This document shows, one piece after another, positions 59,118 through 64,000 of a DNA stretch of 64,000 bases. Each line of letters opens with the position of its first letter. The first letter of the stretch is position 1. Under the pieces are notes generated by a model. It was given only the letters and a program-made list of their open reading frames with translations. It was not told the DNA's origin and ran no database searches. A program made the translations under genes and the position numbers. The stretch covers positions 14,880,001 through 14,944,000 of the forward strand of contig CM075941.1 in the NCBI GenBank assembly GCA_038030265.1. Reading direction: 5' to 3'. This stretch comes from Corythucha ciliata. Taxonomy: Eukaryota; Arthropoda; Insecta; Hemiptera; Tingidae.

Positions 59118-59749
59118 ATAATGGGCAAACTGACTATCCAAGTCATGCAATCGGCAAAACTGACGATTCCGCCTTGAAAATAACCATCAAACTGACGATT
59201 CGTGCCCTGAGAATTTCACATTGACTAGTCATGCCCTGCAAATGACCCTACTGCCTACTGCCCTACTGGATATGCACGCCCTAAAATTGGTAAAACTGAC
59301 TCTATAATTATGTGACATATTAATGGTCACACTGACGATTCGCTCTTTGAAAAGGCCTTAACAGATGATTCCTGTTCTAAAAATCGCAAAATCGACTACT
59401 GAGCCATTTCACGCCTCGAAAATGTCTGAACTGACGATGCATGCCATAAAAATAGCAAAACTGTCCATTTAAGCTTTAAAAATGGTCAAACTGATCATTT
59501 GCGCTCTAACAGAGGCTGCAGTGGCTATCTGCACCCAAAAAACTACCAAACATGGCTATTTCCTCTTAACGAAAAACTGACCACTGGCGTTTGCGCATTG
59601 ATCCGTGGCCGTCCTCACCCCACCAATGTGCCCCCCCCCCACACACACACACACAAAGTTGGTTAGACGCAAACTAAGGACCGGATAAACTGGAAAGGTG
59701 GGCGCTCGAACACCCTGAGCCCTTTGCTGGATCCGCGCCTGGCTATGAG

Positions 59750-59885
59750 AAAACGTTTTTTTACGTTTTTACACACGAAGTTTTGCGTTTTTTTTTACAC
59801 TTCTTACTCATGAGTCACGAGGATTAGCGTTACATCACTATTTTAGCCGCGAGTTACCGCGTTTGCTCAATTCGAGGCACTTTGT
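59750..59885 (-). repeat. Short family A array, reverse
   Basis: Four or five decayed units just outside the 59741 terminus, with ACACGAAG and TTTTAGCCGCGAGT words. Confidence 0.45.
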
Positions 59886-60025
59886 TTGTTTGTTTTTTAA
59901 CGTGAATACGTTTTACGGGAGTATAGGGACCAATTCGGCGGAAGAGACAAAATGGGTCACAGAGCGCGTGCGCCGCCTGTGGAGGGTATTGGGGTAGGAA
60001 TGAGGGATATCACTAAGATCCCAAC

Positions 60026-60040
60026 CAGTAGCGTACTGAG
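60026..60040 (+). repeat. CAG-type terminus motif
   Basis: CAGTAGCGTACTGAG followed by a G-rich tract, closely matching the inverted right end at 53496. It probably marks the left end of the unit containing the family A array at 60300-61640; the right partner was not identified. Confidence 0.4.
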
Positions 60041-60299
60041 ATAGTGGTGAGGGGGGTGGACCGCCCCGGGGCCCCAGAAAAGCTTATACGGAACAATGAC
60101 GATTTTTAGGTTCTAGTACATTCATGGATGTATAGGTAAGTGAAAACGTTGGAAGGTTGAAGCGCGATTTGACTCCTTTCTACGAATTTCAGTCTCTCCT
60201 TACGTTGCAATAAGTGACATCAGCAAAGACTGTGGGCTGCATACTCGATTAGCCCTCGAAAGCGCTTCCGGTGGCTCAAATTTTAGAAAATTCGCGCCT

Positions 60300-61640
60300 T
60301 CTAGAGAAATTTCGCGGCTAAAATGTAGAAAATACACCGTCCCCTGTTTCGATAGGTCCTTAAGCGCACTGATGTGTTGATCGTCAATGTGCAACTTGCT
60401 GACGTGGCAAAAACTTTGGAAAAAACGTTAATATTCGTGGCTAAAACTGAGAGAAAGCGCTGATTCGTGGCCTAAAATTGATAAAAAATCACCATAAATT
60501 AGCGCTGCCAAAATTGAGAAAACTATAATGTTCACTTCAAACAGAGAAAAAGTGCTAATTTGCTGCGAAAACTGGGGGAAAAGGTTAAAAAAGAAAACGT
60601 CAATTCATGGCTAAAATTGATAAAATCGGCTAGAATCGCTACTGCACCGCTAAAATTGAGAAAAAGTGTAGTTTTCGGCAAAACTTGAGGAAAATCACCA
60701 ATTCACGGCCAAAACTGTGGTAAAATTTCCAACATGAACACTCTTCTTCGCGCCTTCTGAAGACAATTTTGTGGCTAAAATTGAGAAAAACGCAAATTCA
60801 GGGCCGTACCTAGAAATTCTTCCGGAGGGGGCGATTCCGGCAGTCCACGCTGCCTACTAATGGCCGGCGGGGGACGGATATTGTAATGAATGCCGTTCGT
60901 ATTGCAGGAATTTCGCAAAAACTTGACTAAAAACGGCCTCCCAAAGGGGCAGATCCACCTGTCCTCCTCCCTCTGGGTACGCCACTGGGGCGACTCCATG
61001 GCTATAAGGTAAAAAAACACCGCTGATATTCAAGGCAAGAACTGTAAAGAAGCGCTAATCCATAGAAATTGCTCATGCGGTGATAAAATGAACAAAAATG
61101 CTAATTTTGCGGTTTGAAAAAATCAAAATTGGGAGAAAGACCAATTTTTCAGCCTAAAAAAAAAAAAAAAAAAAAAAGGTCAATTCGCTACTAAAAATAG
61201 AAAAAACCGCCAATTTGCATCTAGAAGTGCGGAAAACACCAATTCGTGGTTAAAATTGAGAAAAAGTGCTAATTCACGAGGAAAATTGATTGAATTCGCG
61301 GCCAAAATTGTGAATAATTCCAATTTGCATTCAAAATTGAAAATACGTCCATTCGCGGCTTCTGAAGGCAATTTCGAGGTTAAAATTGAGAAAAGGCGCC
61401 AATTTATGGCTATTGTAGGGAAAAACCCGCTGATTTACGGCTGAGGAAAATCGCAAATTCCTACTGCACGGTGAACAAAAAAATACGATTCGTGGAAGAA
61501 ATTTGGACAAAATCTGCTATTTTGGCTAATATATTGAGGAAAATACTTAAGAAAAACCGAATTTTCACATCAAACTGAGAACAGGGATAATTCTCTGCTA
61601 AAATATAGAAAAAATTGCAAATTTGCTGTGGAGAAAACTC
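60300..61640 (+). repeat. Family A array, forward
   Basis: Forward 29-bp units on both sides of the 60799-60987 insertion, with an A22 tract near 61157. Units after 61190 are the better preserved. Confidence 0.7.
60799..60987. mobile_element. Short CAG-ended MITE inside family A
   Basis: The left end is CAGGGCCGTACCTAGA and the inverted right end CAGTGGCGTACCCAGA, agreeing at 13 of 16 positions. The 189-bp unit has G-rich subterminal sequence and no coding frame, and interrupts the array cleanly. No target duplication is visible. Confidence 0.6.
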
Positions 61641-62100
61641 AACTTGGGGGCCGCCCCGGGCCCCAATAGGTCCAGGTCCTCCAGTGATCCCAACTCAAAA
61701 GTCAAGACTCAAGCTGAACTGCACTTATTGTCAGCCAAAAAACGTATTCACGCTAAACTCCGGGTCCGTGGACTGGACCAAACGATTTTTGTTTTTTGTT
61801 TGTTTTTTTGTTTTGTCCCCCTCCCCCCAAGGAAAGTTTTCTGCCCCCGCCCCCTCCCTCTGAATTGTAGCCCGGGTGGGACCACTCCCTCATCCCTTCA
61901 TCGATGCACTACTAGCAGCATTGTAGACAAGGGACGAACAGTAGGTGGGGTGATGTCGAGGAATCATCTGTGCAGCACCCCTTCAACAGTCCTGGTAAAG
62001 GTATAAAAGAGGTCTCTCCAATGGCCATCAACAATGTTTAGTAGACACCATCGTCTATGGGGGGAGGTGGGTTAAACCCCAAAACCCACTCCGTAAATCG
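61641..62100 (+). other. Unassigned GC-richer stretch
   Basis: Begins with a GGGGGCCGCCCCGGGCCCC patch like that at 45110 and 60060. Two overlapping open frames of 82 and 127 codons have no recognisable domain. It may be an unrecognised insertion between arrays. Confidence 0.4.
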
Positions 62101-62109
62101 ACCACTACT

Positions 62110-62910
62110 TGAAATTTCATTAGTTCAGGAAGTCATCAGTCACGTGACGTTGGTTTTGAATGAGCCTACTCCACGAAATTTATTTCTTAATGGATCAGCA
62201 GCACAAATACTTGGGTCTTATAATGCTGCGAAACCGACAAAATTTCATTTTGGGGCACGAGAGCTTCGCAAAATTGGTTTTTAATGAGCTAACTCGGCGA
62301 CATTGCTTTTCACATGGGCCAATTCTGTGAAACCATGTTTTTGAAAGGAACCAGACCCACGAAATTGCTCTTCAAAGTGAACTGGCATGGTGGATATTCC
62401 ATCTCTGGATAAAAAAAAAAGTGTGAAATCCCCAGAAGTTCACTTTTTAAAAGTAGTCATCCCCGTAAAATTGGTTTCTGACGATCACATACGCAAACTT
62501 TGGTTTTATGAAGACCCAATAACCATCGAATTGCAATTTAAAAGGCCCAAAGGTGAAATTTTGTTATTGAATCAGGCAAGTAAAATCAGGTCCTGTGAGT
62601 TGGACAGCCATGGACATCCATGTAATATTTGGACGTCGAAAGTGCCCAAATGATGGAATTGAGGCTCCAAAATGAATCAACCCCGTTAAATTGGATCCTT
62701 GAATGGGTCAACTTTGCGATTTCCGCGAAAAAAAAAAAAAAATGCATTTTAGGAAGTCAATCCTGTGAAATTGACTTTTTTAGGAGTGAAACCTACGAAA
62801 TTGGGTTCCTCGATTCCGTAAAATTTCGGATTTTAAAGAACAAAATTCTCAAAATTGATTTCTCAAGGTACCAAAACTCCGAAATTGGGATTAAAGGGGT
62901 GAAATTCGTG
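62110..62910 (+). repeat. Family D array
   Basis: Units with CGAAATTGGTTTTT and CCAACCCCG-like words, period about 30 bp, orientation constant. An A16 tract lies near 62728. The open frames of 75, 88 and 100 codons in it come from stop-poor units. Confidence 0.65.
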
Positions 62911-64000
62911 GATTCTAGCCGTCGACGCTAGACGGCTTAGCCCGCGTGAAATTTACTGAGGATTATGAGTTCCTCAGACCATGCGTGATACGTCCGACAC
63001 GCCCAGATTTCGTTGTAGTATAAAGCATCAAACAATGGTGAATGGTACAGGGGGATGGGGAAAGGAAGGAATGGAAGGAATGGAAGGATGGGATGAGAAG
63101 GAATACGCAGAATTTATCAAGCACATAGAAAGTTCTTAAGGCTTAGGGCCGTATTCAGAATCCCTCCTTTACGAAGCCTTAACTAAAGGAGTTCAAAAAT
63201 GTGATAGTTTATAAAAATATGTCATCTGTTTTGAAGCGCTTAAAGGAGATGTAAAGGTTAAGGTTGGTTTCTGAATACGGCCCTTAGTCATATTGGCACG
63301 GTATACACTAGGTAGCAGGATCAATTCGGGGTTGTGCACGAAAGTCCAAGAATCGCAGTTTTTAGTGTCGTACAATGGTACCACAGCTTATATCGTTATT
63401 TGCTACAAAACTGATGCGACAACAGGACTTCATGGTTCAAGAAACTGAAATTCCTCCCCCCGAAAACGACAATTTCACCATGGAACTGCGTTATTTCTGG
63501 TGCGGGGAGGGGAGGATTGGTTTCTAACAGCATAAAGCCCTTGTCTGCAGGGCCTCAATACAGATGCTGTATAGTTCCTGGGTGAAATTCAAAGTGAAAT
63601 AAAGTTTTGAACATTCTTTCCTTGTTCTGGTGTACTAGATGACCAGTCTGACCACAACTGCATCTGAACTCTGACGCATATCCACAAAATTGAAACATTT
63701 TGAAGCTAAATATCCGTGAAATTGGAAGTTTCCCAGATCTGGACCAGCTTGGTTGAATATTCCATTTCCGGGGGAAGATCTGAAAGTTTCTAGAGGTTTT
63801 AGGAGCATCCCGGGACAATGCGTGTCATATGTTTGCTCCAGTCGCCCTGCTTGACCACAGCCACTCTGTAATAGGTTCTGCATGATCACGTAAGGGCGCA
63901 ACTGTATAAGTTTATTTCATTCACACATCGGTGCCCACGAAGAACTCACCGTTCATTGAAGGGTTTTGGGATTGAATGAATCATTGTCGTATTAGCAATG
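62911..64000 (+). other. Mostly unique end of the window
   Basis: Apart from the MITE at 63146-63283 it holds a short GGAAT-type tandem near 63060-63090 and faint B- and D-like words at 63440-63490 and 63680-63740. No supported gene. Confidence 0.4.
63146..63283. mobile_element. PIF/Harbinger-like MITE
   Basis: The 138-bp unit begins GGGCCGTATTCAGAA and ends with its exact inverse. Imperfect pairing continues inward around the CCTTTAC blocks. It is flanked by TTA on both sides (63143-63145 and 63284-63286), the 3-bp duplication typical of PIF/Harbinger insertions. No transposase is present. Confidence 0.85.

Larger units (their letters stand above)
57700..59580 (+). repeat. Family C array with nested LINE
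   Basis: Diverged units of about 30 bp with the core AAATGGCCAAACTGACGATT and a CGTGCCCTG-like spacer run on both sides of the LINE insertion. Units share phase and orientation throughout. Confidence 0.75.
57216..59741 (+). mobile_element. Array-bearing DNA transposon-like unit, 2.5 kb
   Basis: The left end reads CAGTGGCGGATCTAG (57216-57230) and the right end is its inverted counterpart CTGGATCCGCGCCTG (59727-59741). Between them lie a family A array (reverse), a long family C array and the nested LINE fragment. There is no transposase frame. CAG-type ends of this form resemble those of non-autonomous hAT-like elements, but no flanking target duplication was found, so class and exact borders are inferred. 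Confidence 0.45.

Noticed and set aside
62387..62931. Two open frames of 88 and 100 codons
   Set aside because: Located entirely in a family D array; the peptides repeat with the DNA unit.

Overview
This window is animal nuclear DNA, most likely from an arthropod. It has no operons and no closely packed genes. The only convincing intact protein-coding gene is an intronless Toll-family receptor on the + strand (38006-41749). Its layout is that of the long arthropod Toll-6/7/8/18-wheeler class: signal peptide, a long LRR block, a cysteine-rich linker, a second short LRR block, one membrane helix and an intracellular TIR domain. A polyadenylation signal follows at 42114. The species cannot be named from the sequence.

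About half or more of the rest is built from degenerate short-period tandem arrays with no coding content. Five recurring motif families can be read by eye. Family A has a period of about 29 bp and core AATTCGCGGCTAAAATTGAG. Family B has about 20 bp, core AAAACTGACGATTTTACCCC. Family C has about 30 bp, core AAATGGCCAAACTGACGATT. Family D has about 30 bp, core GAAATTGGTTTTTGAAAGAG. Family E contains CGCAATTTCGTGAATATT and looks higher-order at about 185-190 bp. Arrays keep one orientation over 0.3-2 kb and then switch family or strand abruptly. Several are bounded by CAGTGGCGTAGCCAG-like termini, inverted at the two ends (26820-27487, 51538-53496, 57216-59741, and a short 60799-60987 unit). This suggests that many arrays are the bodies of non-autonomous DNA transposons.

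Layout: 1-1000 unique; 1001-3960 family A with a nested 447-bp inverted-repeat element; 3960-5151 an AACGTT-rich patch, a 400-bp near-perfect palindrome and two small inverted-repeat elements; 5480-7260 families C then B; 7400-9760 unique; 9760-12120 families C, A and D; 12120-14880 unique; 14880-17110 families D, B and A; 17199-17275 a tRNA-like fragment; 17330-20000 unique; 20008-21861 a nest of inverted repeats; 21870-23110 unique; 23110-25250 families A and E; 25250-26250 unique; 26250-28020 degenerate repeats and family B; 28020-31550 mostly unique; 31550-35800 families D, A, C, B, A and D; 35820-43360 the repeat-poor Toll island; 43360-47780 families A and D; 47780-50450 unique; 50459-51283 a large palindrome; 51283-54250 families D and A plus a SINE-like unit; 54280-57210 unique; 57216-59741 an array-bearing element with a nested 5'-truncated non-LTR retrotransposon (58353-59108, 9-bp target duplication); 59741-62910 families A and D; 62910-64000 mostly unique, with a PIF/Harbinger-like MITE at 63146-63283.

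No two genes here act together. The biology is one developmental or immune receptor gene in a repeat-poor island, set in a landscape of diverged minisatellites, foldback elements and small DNA transposons. All family, class and function assignments rest on reading motifs by eye; no database search was possible.
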